From contig NW_026570300.1 in assembly GCF_019649055.1 (NCBI RefSeq), forward strand, positions 1 to 64,000: 64,000 bases of DNA, given 5' to 3'. The notes beneath the pieces are model-generated. The model ran no database searches and was not told the origin of the DNA. It saw only the letters and a program-made list of their open reading frames with translations. This document shows, in pieces, positions 1 to 9,942 of the stretch; the first letter of the stretch is position 1, and every line of letters starts with the position of its first letter. The DNA is from Paramacrobiotus metropolitanus (lineage: Eukaryota; Tardigrada; Eutardigrada; Parachela; Macrobiotidae). The translations under genes were made by a program, and so were the position numbers.

Positions 1-151
1 TTTAATTTCGTCCTTAAAATCTTCAAAGTTAGGCACCTGATCGTCCAACTCGTGTGGATCTTTGTCATCACTCCGCTCAGTGGCCACCTCGACAAGGCGT
101 CCGCATTGTCGCAGGAATCCTGGCTTAGCTTGATGGTTTATGTCCCGCCCT

Positions 152-525
152 TTAAAACAGTGCCCATCGTGTTAGTCGAGGGTTGATGCCAGGTCGAGTT
201 TGACTCGCATCTGAGCAGATTCTGCAATGCTCGGTGATCCGTTTGTACGGTGAAAGGTCCATGGTCGATGTAGTGCTTAATTTTTGCACTGCCCATACCG
301 GCCAAACATTCCCATTCTGTGACTCCATAGTTGGGTTCAGGTCCGTGGCAGGACTCTGCTGGCGTAAGGCGATCGGATGTCCGTCCTGGGATAACACCGC
401 GCCAAGTCCGGCTCCGCTTGCGTCACATTCAATGACGGTCTCTTTTGTCGGTCGAACTTCGCCAGTACCGGCGCTTCTGTTAACGCCTTCTTGATTTCGT
501 TGAACTCAGCCGTGAGCTCAGGCAA
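152..525 (-). pseudogene. RNase H region of gypsy pol, frame-broken
   Basis: Two overlapping minus-strand reading frames resemble the junction after the reverse transcriptase and the start of RNase H of a gypsy polyprotein. The first (337-525) has the usual 'F..IK.ALTEAPVLA.FD' pattern that opens the RNase H domain. The second (152-397) carries the following 'LRQQSPATDLNP' stretch. The break between frames shows at least one indel. Integrase would follow to the left, outside the window. Confidence 0.6.
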
Positions 526-613
526 TCACTTTTTTTTGATGTTTTGGTCCTTCCGTAGAACTCGTATCTTTGATGTCTTCTGGGCGTATCCTCGGATGAA
601 CTTACGGTAATGA

Positions 614-1147
614 TTAGCCAATCAGGAACGACCTCAGTTGGCGTTCTGTCCTCGGGTAATCATGTTGAGCTATGGCTGCTACTTTTTCATCGTCGGTTTG
701 GACTCCGTCTTTGCTAGGACGTGTCCGAGAACAACATTTTATCCGTTCCGACCTCGCATTTGGAGGGCTTAATGGTGAATCCGGCATCTCTGAGGCATTC
801 GAGGTCGCTCGGAAAGCCTCGACAAAATCTTCGAAAGTTTTGCCGAAGAAGATGATGTCGTCAATGTATGCAAACACGCCTTTCTTCCGGGCTGATGCCG
901 TTATCTTATCCATATGCATCTGGAAGGTCGCTGGTCCGTTGCAGACTCCAAATGGCATACGGTTGAATCTCCACATTCCCTCCGGTGTTACGAAGGTTGT
1001 GTAGTCCTTGGAGTTTTCGTCCATGGGAATTTGCCAAAAGCCGGACTGACAGTCTACTTTACCGTAGTACTCCATTCCGGCGCACTGGTCCAGTAGCTCG
1101 TCCGGGTTCGGTAACGGGTAGTTATTCTTCTTTGTTACTGCATTCAA
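614..1147 (-). pseudogene. Reverse transcriptase catalytic region of gypsy pol
   Basis: This 177-residue minus-strand frame holds the fingers/palm core of a gypsy reverse transcriptase: the 'KKNNYPLPNPDELLDQ' entry, 'KVDCQSGFWQIPM', 'FNRMPFGVCNGPATFQ' and the catalytic 'YIDDIIFFGKT' box with its paired aspartates. Similarity is lost after about residue 115, where the frame probably shifts, and the reading ends soon after. It continues the 1175-1987 frame after a further break. As part of the element it would copy genomic RNA to cDNA in cytoplasmic particles, but the broken frame makes this copy unlikely to work alone. Confidence 0.8.
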
Positions 1148-1174
1148 CTTTATGTAGTTGATGCAGAAACGAGT

Positions 1175-1987
1175 TCAACCGTGCCGTCTCCGTTCCGTTT
1201 CGCGGCTAAGACGACGGGAAGCTCCATGCAGCCGATGAGGTTCGATGACTCCTTGGTCGAGCATCTCCTGTACGTGTTTCTGGATGAACTCCCTTCCTTT
1301 CCAGCTTGTTCTGGTGGGGTTCATCTTAATCGGCTGTGCACCTTGGACGTCGATGGTGTGTGTTACACCTTTAACATCTCCATATGGTTTCTTTGAGGTC
1401 GGGAAGACGGTCCGGTATTCCCAGGCGACTGCCTTAAGTTGGGCCAGTTGCTCATCGGTTAAGTTCTTACCGAAGTTCATGGAGTCGATGATTCTTCGTC
1501 GCTCCTCCTGGGATTCCGCGTCTTCTTCCTCTACTTGAGCCGAGCGTATTCTCGCTTCTTCAACTCTTTGGTCGTCCGTCATCATTTGGAACGGTTCGAC
1601 TCGACCCATGGGTGCACCTTTTCGTAAGGTGACCTCACGGTGAGTGTGGTTGGCTACCATGATGGTAAATCGTCTCCCATCATGTTTAGTTACGCCATCC
1701 ATCATTTCGACTCCGTCTCGTTGGGGGTCGGATCCACCAAGGTACATGAGTTTCTGTCCGGTGGCTACTGCAACGTCCATTATAACGTGTACTTGGGTTA
1801 TCGCCCGCGGTAGGAGTTTCACTTTCCGTTGAGCTCTAACTCCTGTCGCCTCGAAAATTTCAAATTTCGGCGATGGCTTTGGTTCCGGCTTGGTGGCCAA
1901 GTCTTGGCAATTCAAGTGGGAGTTCCCATTCGACGTACTGGTTGTCGATATCCGGTTCGAACATGTCGCTGTATTGCATATGGCCAA
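1175..1987 (-). pseudogene. Gypsy pol: linker and N-terminal part of reverse transcriptase
   Basis: A 270-residue minus-strand frame. Its last 70 residues have the typical region ahead of the gypsy RT core: a 'HTIDV..AQPIKMNP.RTS' segment followed by 'REFIQKHVQEMLDQGVIEP'. The preceding part ('VMDVAVATGQKLMYLGG...GAPMGRVEPF') looks like the protease-to-RT connector where a second beta-rich domain usually sits. The C-terminal 15 residues look out of frame, showing an indel just before the next RT segment at 614-1147. Confidence 0.7.
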
Positions 1988-3825
1988 GTTTTATGCCCTT
2001 CTTCAATATTCGCGGTAGGTGAGTCATGTTCTGGATGTTTATCCAGGCCGTGTCGATCTGAGGTCGGATCTCGATCTTAGCTTCTATCGGTCGGATAGGT
2101 CGGTGCTTCCGCCGTAAAGTGTAGAAGTAGATGGGTCTCATCGGGTCCATTGGTTTGGCTGTCCGTACCTTGATAGAACACGTTGAGTAAGGTGGAAGAG
2201 ACTCGCTCGCTGTTAAAGACCACCTGTCGGTCTAGCGGCTTCGAGTCGATGAACGGGTCCAGTGCTAGATGATGGACTTGTGGGTGCTTGTTGCCCAAGT
2301 TCAACTCCGTAATCGAGTTAACTTTTGCAATCCGGACCTTCTGTGGGCGCGGTTGCTCCGACTTCTGTTGGTCAGTTAAGTTAACCGAGGTCGGTTGTTC
2401 GGTTGACAGCTGCTGGGTTACTATGGTTGGAGGTCGGAGGTCGTGTTCTCCGGTTGGCCTCCTCAAATTCCCGTAAAATTTGAAGTTGTTCGAGTTCCGC
2501 TTGTTGTTCGACATCGACTGGCTTTTCCTGTCGGTTTGTTCCGGGGGAGGGTCGACTATGAATTCAGTGTGGATGATGGACCGCAAGGCTTTTGTCAGCC
2601 GGACGTCATAGGTCAGTTCTTCGTCCTCCTCGGATGAGTCATCCGAGTCATCCTTCCGCAGTTTATCCGACCTGCAGTTTCGTACTGACGGGTCGAATTC
2701 CTCATCATCATCCTCTTCTCGGATTCTTCCGAAGGTTGGTTATCGGAGTCTGTGTCCGGTGATTCGCTCGAACTTTGTACGTCCGAGACGTCCGAGTTAT
2801 ATTCCTCGGATTCTTGCTCGTCTTCGGGGTTAGCGTCAGGAGTGTTGCCGTGTCCGACTTCTGTGGTCGGTGGCGCACTACCTTCTCCGACTTCCGTGGT
2901 CGGTGCACCTGGTCGGCCGTTTCCTTCGGTTGGGTCGGTCGACTCTCTTCGTCCTGTTTCTCCAGGTCGGATGGCTGTGAGCTTATGTTGCTCAGCCATT
3001 GGTTAACTACCGACTTGGTCTTCCGGCTTGAGTTTACCTTCCGTTCTGGTTGCGGAGGGCTGGTGACGACGGTCTGCCGTCAACCCAAGTCAGGTCATGA
3101 TGGGTCTTCAGCGTCCGGATGACTCCATCAATATTATCGTTGCAAATTATGCAGCGATCAGGTCAGTCAATTTCGCCAATTTGCGTGTGCTCAGTTGGCT
3201 TCTTCAGGTCATTGACGAATTTGACTTCCTTCGGAAAGTGTTCCGTGATTGGCGGTAACGGGTCGGGGATCGTCCTTGTTATTGAGGTGTCCTCGCCGTA
3301 CCGTTTCCAAAACGCAGTTGTAGTCGATTCTCCGTTCAACTGTACTTGTCGCATGTAACTGAAGAGTGCTCCGCCTAGTTCTTGGCAGGGTATCTCCAGA
3401 GGGCGTGGTACTGGAAGTCCGTATTCCATGTACTGCCGATGGTTGGGACTCGTTCGTCTTCCCATTCCCAAGCTTCATCGTCGATGTCTTCGGCGAGGGC
3501 CAATACAGGTTCGCATGTCCGTTGTGCTTCCTGTATCTGGTCCGTAGTCACCGCTCCGTTCTGTTGGAGAGTGGCCATCATCTCAACGTCCGTCGGTCGA
3601 GAAAGTGTTGTATTCCGTAAACCAAGTCCGGTACTTTTGTTGGACTTCTAAGATGGCATCCGCTTCCGTTGCGGATGCCTCTGGTATCAGGATAGACTTT
3701 ACTGCCGTCTTCAGTATGCGTTTCTTCGGACGTAGTTTTCCAGTTCGTATCCTTTCTTCGTACGCTTCAGTGGCGTTGTGCAGTTGCATCTCCTCGATCA
3801 GAGTCCGGTTGGTATCGGCAGTCAC
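1860..3825 (-). pseudogene. Fragmented pol spacer between protease and RT of the gypsy element
   Basis: Six or more short minus-strand frames (about 1860-2150, 2077-2586, 2613-2999, 3163-3471, 3375-3581, 3583-3825) overlap end to start, as expected for a single ancestral polyprotein cut by indels and stops. They are rich in Thr, Pro, Glu and Gln with repeated 'TTEVG' words encoded by the ACNGAGGTCGG motif that recurs over the whole element. No catalytic motif was recognised. From 3826 to 4121 no convincing reading frame is seen. Confidence 0.5.
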
Positions 3826-4121
3826 GGCAAATGTTGGGCGGGGGTTTGACGGGTGATCAAGCCGACTTATCCGCCCTTCAGTTATTACCGTGCCCGATGC
3901 CTCTGGTATCGGGATAGACTACACTACCGTCATTCCTCCAGGTCGTTCCGGGTTAGGAATGGGCGTTAACACGAGTGAACTTGGAATGAAGGTAATCACA
4001 TCCAAGTAACACTGGGATATCCGCGTTGTTCGGTTGAACGTGGAAAGTATGATGGCTCGTAAATCCTGCAGCGTTACCGGTACGGTGCAACAGTGAGTTA
4101 CGGTGAAGGCAACTTGTCCGC

Positions 4122-4526
4122 CTACGCCAAGTATCCGAGTGTAATGGCCAGAGGTTGCATTGGCAGGTCGTTTTGTTCGCAGAATCGTTGTTCGATCAGC
4201 GAAGTCTCTGCTCCTGTGTCGAGCATCGCCATGGTGGGCGTCGGTCCGATCTGGATTACGTGTGTCCAGGCTCTGACCGTCTTCGGTTTCTTGTGAGTCC
4301 CTTTTTCGAAGGTCACTTCCCGTACAGTCGGCGTGACGGGAATTAAGGAGACTGATCCGCCTTCTGTTGGCGTCAGCGTACCTTGGATTGGTTCCACTTC
4401 GGTTACGACCACTTCATGTGTCTGAGGTCGGTTAGCTACTCCGTCCTCCAGCACGTCGGTGGGAGTTTCGAACCGTCGTGTTTGTTCTCGTATCCGTTCT
4501 TCTATCGAGGTTTCTGTTGGCCTCAC
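4122..4526 (-). pseudogene. Retroviral-type aspartic protease segment of the gypsy element
   Basis: This 134-residue minus-strand frame contains 'VIQIGPTPTMAMLDTGAETSLI', whose 'LDTGAE' core is the catalytic aspartate turn of retropepsins, followed by 'FCEQNDLPMQPLAITLGYLA', typical of the next strands of the half-barrel. The family works as a homodimer and matures Gag and Pol in the particle. The frame stops before the rest of the domain (the 'hydrophobic-ILG' strand expected in retropepsins), so it is interrupted here. Confidence 0.7.
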
Positions 4527-4726
4527 TTGCGACCATATGTAGTCAAGGTTGACGAACGTCCGAGATCCGGCTACTGTTCTAGCCGGTTGAGGTTGTTGCT
4601 GGGAGAGTCCGACTCCTGCTGCAGCCAGTGAGCGGGTGCCTGTGCTTCCAGAGGACTGTTTCCCATATTTCGACTTCTCCTTCCGATTCTTCGGTGAGGT
4701 CGATAGCTGCCATTGTTGCAGCGTAT

Positions 4727-5376
4727 CTATCCGTGCGCGTCCGGATGATACATTGGGGAAGTTTCTGTTGCCCTTTGCGTGAATCGGCGTCCCGGTCCTC
4801 CGCGTCTTGGCCCTTGTCTGGGCTGCTCGGTTGGGTTTCTTCTCACCGGCAGTCCGGTCCAGCTTCCGTGGCCGGTCCGTCCTGCGTCACTTTCTGCGGC
4901 GGGCGGTGTAGTCACGTTGTTTGTGCTACGTAGGTCGGGCATTTCTTGCGTTCCGACCTCCGACGTACCAATGCCAAGTTGAGGTATTGGGTCGGCCGGT
5001 CCGGGCAATCCCTGCGTTCCGGCCTCCGACGTTCCAACGCCGAGTTGATGCGCTGGGTCGGGTGAGTCGGGCATTCGTTGCGTTCCGGTCCGGATCTCGA
5101 ATTTGCCATTGTTAACAAAATTCCGAGTCGTTCTGCCATTGTTCTGGCCGTTGTGGCTTCATCTGTTGAAGCCATCAATGCGTTGACGAATTCTTCTTCC
5201 GTGCTGTTATGGTCCAGACCTAGTTGTCTGACCAAGGCATCCATCCGTTGGATGACTTCCCCTTCTGTTGTGGGTATGGGCGATTCTCTCCGGTTAAAGT
5301 GAAGTTGGTTAGTAGGGTTATCCTTGTCCGGTGGTTCGGTGGGATGTCGCAGGTCGAATGAGTCACCGGGGCTCAT
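4727..5376 (-). pseudogene. Gag-pol spacer ORFs of the gypsy element
   Basis: Two overlapping minus-strand frames (4912-5376 and 4727-5074) sit between Gag and protease. They contain short amino-acid repeats of the type 'GIGTSEVGTQ' and 'ALERRRPERRDCP', which are the same AGGTCGG-type nucleotide motif read in two frames. The 5' part has a helical stretch with 'VIQRMDALVRQLGLDHNSTEEEFV'-like composition. No known domain was recognised. They may be the end of Gag or a linker brought out of frame by indels. Confidence 0.45.
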
Positions 5377-5496
5377 CGACCTTAGGCGTTTCGAGGAGTT
5401 TCCCGAGCCGGCCCATTGTTGGGTGACGGCGAGCCAAAGGGCTGATGTGGCGGTAGCATTTGCCGCTGTTCCGGAGATCCCTGTTGACCTCCACCG

Positions 5497-7590
5497 CTAT
5501 TCCGCGGTTTCCGCCCGACCCGTTTCCTGAGCCGGCCTGCTGGTTTCCGTTACCAGCACCGCCCGAGCCTCCTCCTTGTTGGCGTTGGCGCGGGGTGGCA
5601 CGATCTGTGCCGAGTTCGGGTTGGCCGAACCCAATGGTCCTCCCGTCAGGTATCGCGTATGCCAATCCTCATACCAGCGGCGATTCGGGTTGTCCTGCAC
5701 CCGAGTGCCGATGAACGCGCAGCGTGCCTGGGGGTGGTTCCCGAACTTGCAGAAGTGGCAAGTAAAGCTGTCCGCCAGCGTCCACTGAAGGAACAGTTGT
5801 TCCATCTTATCCGCATAAGTCGTAAACTGCCGAGCACCTTGTTGTGCTTGGGAAGGTCGGTTACCCTGTTGGTTTCCGCCTCCGCCGCGGTTAAAGTTAC
5901 CGCGGCCGCGATTTCCGCCGCCACGTCCTTTTCCGCGACCATAACCTCCGCCGCCGAATCCTTGTGTGGGATTCTGGCCGTAAGCGGGGTATCCCTGGTT
6001 TGGGTTTTGGTTATAGCCAGAATTTCCGTTATTCTGGTTACCTCCAGAGCCAGGACTTTGGCCTCCGTAGTTGTTTACTGGGGCTCCGGCTGCTGGTTGG
6101 GGTGCTGCCAAGTTGACAGCTGCCACTCCTGCCCAGGTCGGTTGCTGGACCGGCATCATTTGCGCTGGTGGCGTTATCGGTGTGGTCGGTTGCACGTATG
6201 TTGCCGAGGGACTTTGATATCCCGGCATCATGTATGGCTGGTACACTGTTTGTGCTGGCGCCTGCGGTAAAGGAGCTGGTGTAGGCGTTGTTGCTCGGAC
6301 CCGGGCATAGTCGGTATCCCGTGATCCCTTCGCCACGTCGTACATCTCCTTTCCGTTTACGAACTGGCGTATGTAGTCACGCAGTTCTACCGGGGTTGCC
6401 GGCATACGAATCTCCAAGGCTTCTCGTAGCTTGGGTTCGTGGATGTTGTCCTTCAGATGGAAAAGTGCCATCTGGTCCGTGATGGTGTCACATCGGGACT
6501 TGATGTTCATCATGGCGTCATAGTACTGTTCTGGCGTCTCTTGTCCAAAGCGGTACTTTCGTTTGGCCATGGCGGTTACGGCGTTAATTTCCTTGTTTTT
6601 GTCGCCGAACCGTTCTTCGAACTTAGCCAACCAAAGGTTGACTGGCCATCCTCCGGCTGGTTCACTGCCGGCGGTGTCCCTATGCCATTGTGCGGCCTGG
6701 CCTTCGAGTCGTGAGATTAGGTCTGTCATGAACGTGTGATCCGATTCATGCCATTCTTGTGCTTCCGCGTAGAATCGACGGATTTGTTTCAACCATCCCT
6801 CGAGTTTGTTATGGTCGCCGTCGTATTCCGGCAATTTCTGCTTACGTCCGCGGGCACACACGCGGATCATCGTTTCCTGGAATGCCCGGTTAGCCGCTTG
6901 TTGGGCGTCCATGGCAGGCGGTGGGGGAGGGTTTGCTTCCCAACCTTGTTCCGCGTATCCCCGACCCTGTTGGTCTGGGTAATGCTGATGCTGTTGATCC
7001 GGGTATCCATAATTCTGTTGTTGTGGATATCCTCGACCTTGTTGGTCTGGGTATGCCCGACCTTGTTGGTCTGGGTATCCCCGACCTTGTTGGTCTGGGT
7101 ATCCAGCCGGGTACGGTTCCGGCTGAGGAGCTGGTGCTCGTGGTGGCCGTTGTGGCTGTTGGTAGAATCCCGGTGGAAGGTCGTTCACCCTTCCATACTG
7201 ACTTCTGAACGGCCTTCTCGGTGGTGCCCGACCTTCTGTTGGTCGGAACCGAGGCACGTTCTGCGAGTCTTGTGGGTAGTCGGCGGGAGGGCGTTCCGGA
7301 TTCGGTTGTCCGCTTCGTCCTCCTTGAGGAAGGTCATTATTGTATGACCTAGCTCGTGTCCGCTGATAATCGGAGTCGCTTATCGTTAAGCGTCCGAAGT
7401 CATCCATGTTGGGGTGTGAGCCTGTTCGCTCTCCCAGTCGCCGTCCTGCGCCCCATTGGTTAGGCGCTGGTCCATTCGGGTGGGACGTGGTGGGCGCTGG
7501 CGCATGCGTCGATGTGTGCGTCGCATACGTGGTACTCGTGTAAGTACCTAACGTGGCCGTCGTCGTTGTCGGCACGTTTGACGTTGGCAC
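5497..7590 (-). CDS. Gag polyprotein of the gypsy-type element
   Basis: An open 697-residue minus-strand frame. The N-terminal third is low complexity, with about seven copies of an eight-residue YPDQQGRG-like repeat near residues 160-215. Residues about 255-420 carry the helical Gag core ('LEGWLKQIRRFYAE', 'WHESDHTFMTDLISRLEGQAAQWHRD', 'FEERFGDKN'), related to the retrotransposon gag families of Ty3/gypsy elements. A Gly/Asn/Arg-rich region and a single CCHC knuckle (C-x2-C-x4-H-x4-C, about residues 610-625) follow and would bind genomic RNA. Gag forms the cytoplasmic particle. The frame being intact while pol is broken suggests either recent decay of pol or selection for Gag. Confidence 0.85.
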   Translation of the reverse strand: MPTSNVPTTTTATLGTYTSTTYATHTSTHAPAPTTSHPNGPAPNQWGAGRRLGERTGSHPNMDDFGRLTISDSDYQRTRARSYNNDLPQGGRSGQPNPERPPADYPQDSQNVPRFRPTEGRAPPRRPFRSQYGRVNDLPPGFYQQPQRPPRAPAPQPEPYPAGYPDQQGRGYPDQQGRAYPDQQGRGYPQQQNYGYPDQQHQHYPDQQGRGYAEQGWEANPPPPPAMDAQQAANRAFQETMIRVCARGRKQKLPEYDGDHNKLEGWLKQIRRFYAEAQEWHESDHTFMTDLISRLEGQAAQWHRDTAGSEPAGGWPVNLWLAKFEERFGDKNKEINAVTAMAKRKYRFGQETPEQYYDAMMNIKSRCDTITDQMALFHLKDNIHEPKLREALEIRMPATPVELRDYIRQFVNGKEMYDVAKGSRDTDYARVRATTPTPAPLPQAPAQTVYQPYMMPGYQSPSATYVQPTTPITPPAQMMPVQQPTWAGVAAVNLAAPQPAAGAPVNNYGGQSPGSGGNQNNGNSGYNQNPNQGYPAYGQNPTQGFGGGGYGRGKGRGGGNRGRGNFNRGGGGNQQGNRPSQAQQGARQFTTYADKMEQLFLQWTLADSFTCHFCKFGNHPQARCAFIGTRVQDNPNRRWYEDWHTRYLTGGPLGSANPNSAQIVPPRANANKEEARAVLVTETSRPAQETGRAETAE
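6945..7115 (-). repeat. 24-bp tandem repeat inside gag
   Basis: About seven imperfect copies of a 24-bp unit (core ccttgttggtctgggtatcc on the plus strand) encode YPDQQGRG-type octapeptides in the gag frame. Units near 7050-7110 are almost identical to each other, pointing to recent slippage or unequal exchange. The unit keeps the gag frame open. Confidence 0.85.
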
Positions 7591-7618
7591 ATGTGGTGCT
7601 GCAGTCGATGTATTCCGT

Positions 7619-8431
7619 TCAGGTTCTGGACGGTGGGGCAGAGGCTGTTGCTGCGGGGGGAGTTCCGATGAGCGGGTTAGTTGTCACCACGCCCACGAAG
7701 AAGTTCTGTTCCTTCTTCTCCTCTTTGGGTTTAATGTCCCACAGGATATCTCGGACTGTTTGCGACGGTTCAAAGTGGAAATCCGCTGCCATCGAAGTCC
7801 TGTAGGATGGAGGCTCCGTCCTGGATTGTTCCAGGTGTTTCGTTTCCTCCTGAAGGCATCGTACCTCCGTATCCAAGTCGTCGGTATACGTGGTCATCTC
7901 GTCAATATATCGATTTAAGTCATCGATATATTTATCCGCGTCCAGACCGTAGTTGTACAGGTCGTTTTCGCGGACTTCCAAGTGTGCGATGCGATTCTGT
8001 TGCGCTTCGTACACCTTCTGGGCTTCTGCCAGGCTGTGTTCCAGCTGTGCTCGGAGTCTTTGTTCTTCCTTCAGCACATCATTTAGTCCGTAGACCTGGT
8101 CGGCCAATTGGGCGTTTGCTTGTTCCAGGTCGGTGGTAGCTCTACTTCGGTCGGGTGAGGCAGGTTGCTGGCCGTAGTGAGCCATTAGCTGTCGTCCTGC
8201 CCTGACCAGGAGAGTTTCCATCTCCCTTTCGAGTTGTTCGATTCGATATTTCTGCCGGTCGACCTCGTCGTCGGCCTGCTTGAGTTCGACAATGTATCTG
8301 TCGACCTCGTTCCGGTACACTTCGGCCTCTTCATTGGCCTGCTTCAACTGTTGGTGGAACGTCCCTGCTGCCAGTTCCGATTCGACCAAGGCTGTTTGTG
8401 TGTCAGCCAGGTCTTTTTTCCACGGTGGCAA
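7619..8431 (-). CDS. Coiled-coil accessory ORF of the gypsy element (ORF d)
   Basis: A 270-residue minus-strand frame, mostly heptad-rich helix: 'VDRYIVELKQADDEVDRQKYRIEQLEREMETLLVRA' and 'QLEHSLAEAQKVYEAQQNRIAHLE'. It begins inside an A-run (plus 8416-8421) that is shared with the end of the next ORF to the right, and the helix continues across that frame change. ORFs c and d are therefore probably one long coiled-coil protein split by one homopolymer indel, or joined by frameshifting. It ends 28 bases before the gag start. The function is unknown; coiled coils ahead of a Gag core often help particle assembly. Confidence 0.6.
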   Translation of the reverse strand: MPPWKKDLADTQTALVESELAAGTFHQQLKQANEEAEVYRNEVDRYIVELKQADDEVDRQKYRIEQLEREMETLLVRAGRQLMAHYGQQPASPDRSRATTDLEQANAQLADQVYGLNDVLKEEQRLRAQLEHSLAEAQKVYEAQQNRIAHLEVRENDLYNYGLDADKYIDDLNRYIDEMTTYTDDLDTEVRCLQEETKHLEQSRTEPPSYRTSMAADFHFEPSQTVRDILWDIKPKEEKKEQNFFVGVVTTNPLIGTPPAATASAPPSRT

Positions 8432-9554
8432 GGCGTCTCTTCAGTTCGAAGACCGATTCCACTGACGTTGCAAGTGTACTCCGGAGTCGTTCGATCTCTT
8501 CGAAGTCGTACCGACATGGGTTGTCGGACCTCTTGAGATGACTCTCTAAGTGTTCGATGCGGCGCTGTTGCGCAGCAATGCCATTGTTGGCCTCAGCTAG
8601 TTCCTTCTCCCATCGCTTCCGTTCGAGCTTATGGGTGTCCTCCGATCGCGACATCTGATTTTCCGTGGAGTTAACGATTTGGTCGGCCAGGACGATTTGT
8701 GTTATCAAATCCTGGCATCGTTTCCGGAGTCGATCGATGTCTTCGATCTTTTCTGGGGGTGTGGATGCAATCCACTTCCGTGCCGTGTACTCAAGCGTGC
8801 TTGCTTGGTACCTGTGGTTACCCAAGTAGGGTGCCACTGGCGTTCGGAAGAATCCATCCCGGCTGCTGGGACGTGACACTTGTGTCGTGTCAAATACGTC
8901 GTCCATGGGTGGTGGTGTTCCACTACCCGAGTCGCCAAGTTCGAACATGAGTGGCGACCTCTTCTTTAGGTCGACAAGTCGACTTGTTGGCGACTTCACC
9001 TTCGGTTGAGTTTCTGTTGCTCGGGTCGACCTGCTTTCCGTTGGCGAAGGTCGACTTGACGGTGAGATGGCCTTTTCGTTAGGCATCGGTATGTTGGTTG
9101 GTGATCCAGCCGGGTGAGGTCCACTTCGTGGTGGGGCTTCGGTTTCTCCCGTTTTGGCCGGTAGTTTAGGCCACTGGATATCCATATCCGACCTTGTATC
9201 GACTGGCTTCTTTTCCAGGGAGGTCGGTTGTACTTGACCGACTTGCTGTTGTCCGACCTCTGAGGTCGGTGGAAGTGCCGACCTCAGTTCCGACTTGTGT
9301 TGTCGGACGAGGTCCGACCTCCATGGTCTGCCTTTGTTGACCGACCTTGGTCGGTGGAAGTAGTCCGACCTCAGTTCCGACTTGTGTTGTCGGGTGAGGT
9401 CCGACCTCAGCAGGTGGCTTCTGTTGACCAACCTCCTTGGTCGGTGGACTTCCATCCTTCTTGGTTGGCGAAATCCTCCCGACTTCTGTTGTCGGTTGGA
9501 CTTGGCCAACTTCCTTGGTTGGTGATTGCTGTAGTCTTCTAACCTCAATTCCAA
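8403..9554 (-). CDS. Accessory ORF with Thr/Pro repeats and coiled coil (ORF c)
   Basis: A 383-residue minus-strand frame. Its first half is Ser/Thr/Pro/Arg-rich and made of the degenerate repeat described at 9180-9760. Its second half, from about residue 265, is a coiled coil ('IDRLRKRCQDLITQIVLADQIV', 'KRWEKELAEANNGIAAQQRRIEHLE'). The N-terminal half overlaps ORF b in another frame over the repeat, so the true frame there is unclear. I do not recognise it as a known family. Confidence 0.5.
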   Translation of the reverse strand: MELRLEDYSNHQPRKLAKSNRQQKSGGFRQPRRMEVHRPRRLVNRSHLLRSDLTRQHKSELRSDYFHRPRSVNKGRPWRSDLVRQHKSELRSALPPTSEVGQQQVGQVQPTSLEKKPVDTRSDMDIQWPKLPAKTGETEAPPRSGPHPAGSPTNIPMPNEKAISPSSRPSPTESRSTRATETQPKVKSPTSRLVDLKKRSPLMFELGDSGSGTPPPMDDVFDTTQVSRPSSRDGFFRTPVAPYLGNHRYQASTLEYTARKWIASTPPEKIEDIDRLRKRCQDLITQIVLADQIVNSTENQMSRSEDTHKLERKRWEKELAEANNGIAAQQRRIEHLESHLKRSDNPCRYDFEEIERLRSTLATSVESVFELKRRLATVEKRPG

Positions 9555-9942
9555 CTTGTGTTGTCAGATGAGGTCCGTCCTCCGGTTGAGGATAACCGAC
9601 CCCCGAGGTCGGTTTCCGTTGACCGTCCTTAGAGGTTGGTGAAGCCCTACCGACTTCTGTGGTCGGTTGGGCTTGACCGATTTCCGTTATCGGTTGCTTC
9701 TCTCCGACCTTCAAAGTCGGTGAAGTCGCTCTACCCGAGTTGGGCGATGTCGACCTCTTCACGTCATCCGTCTGGTTGGGTGATGTGTGTCCGGCGTCGG
9801 TGACTTTCGTAGTCGTTACCGACTCCTGAGCTTTCTGTGAGCTCAGTTGAAGTCCTTCTGTTGAGTCCGTAGAGGTCGGTACACCATGTGGGTGTTCCGC
9901 CTCGGCATGAGACAATGTGGTCTCAGCCTGCAGATGCTCCAT
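9166..9942 (-). CDS. Repeat-rich accessory ORF (ORF b)
   Basis: A 258-residue minus-strand frame, hydrophilic and dominated by repeated 'TTEVG', 'TTQVGTEVG' and 'PTSKDGQ' words produced by the AGGTCGG-type DNA repeat. It overlaps ORF a by 20 bases and ORF c by nearly 390 bases in different frames. No domain was recognised. It may be a disordered N-terminal part of an extended Gag precursor. Confidence 0.4.
   Translation of the reverse strand: MEHLQAETTLSHAEAEHPHGVPTSTDSTEGLQLSSQKAQESVTTTKVTDAGHTSPNQTDDVKRSTSPNSGRATSPTLKVGEKQPITEIGQAQPTTEVGRASPTSKDGQRKPTSGVGYPQPEDGPHLTTQVGIEVRRLQQSPTKEVGQVQPTTEVGRISPTKKDGSPPTKEVGQQKPPAEVGPHPTTQVGTEVGLLPPTKVGQQRQTMEVGPRPTTQVGTEVGTSTDLRGRTTASRSSTTDLPGKEASRYKVGYGYPVA
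9180..9760. repeat. Degenerate tandem repeat built on the AGGTCGG motif
   Basis: Units of roughly 60-90 bp follow one another. Two adjacent copies (about 9261-9320 and 9348-9410) share long identical stretches around ttccgacttgtgttgtcgg and end in gaggtccgacctc. More diverged copies continue to about 9740. Each unit contains direct and inverted copies of AGGTCGG/CCGACCT, so the region can also fold into hairpins. It spans two overlapping reading frames. Confidence 0.75.
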
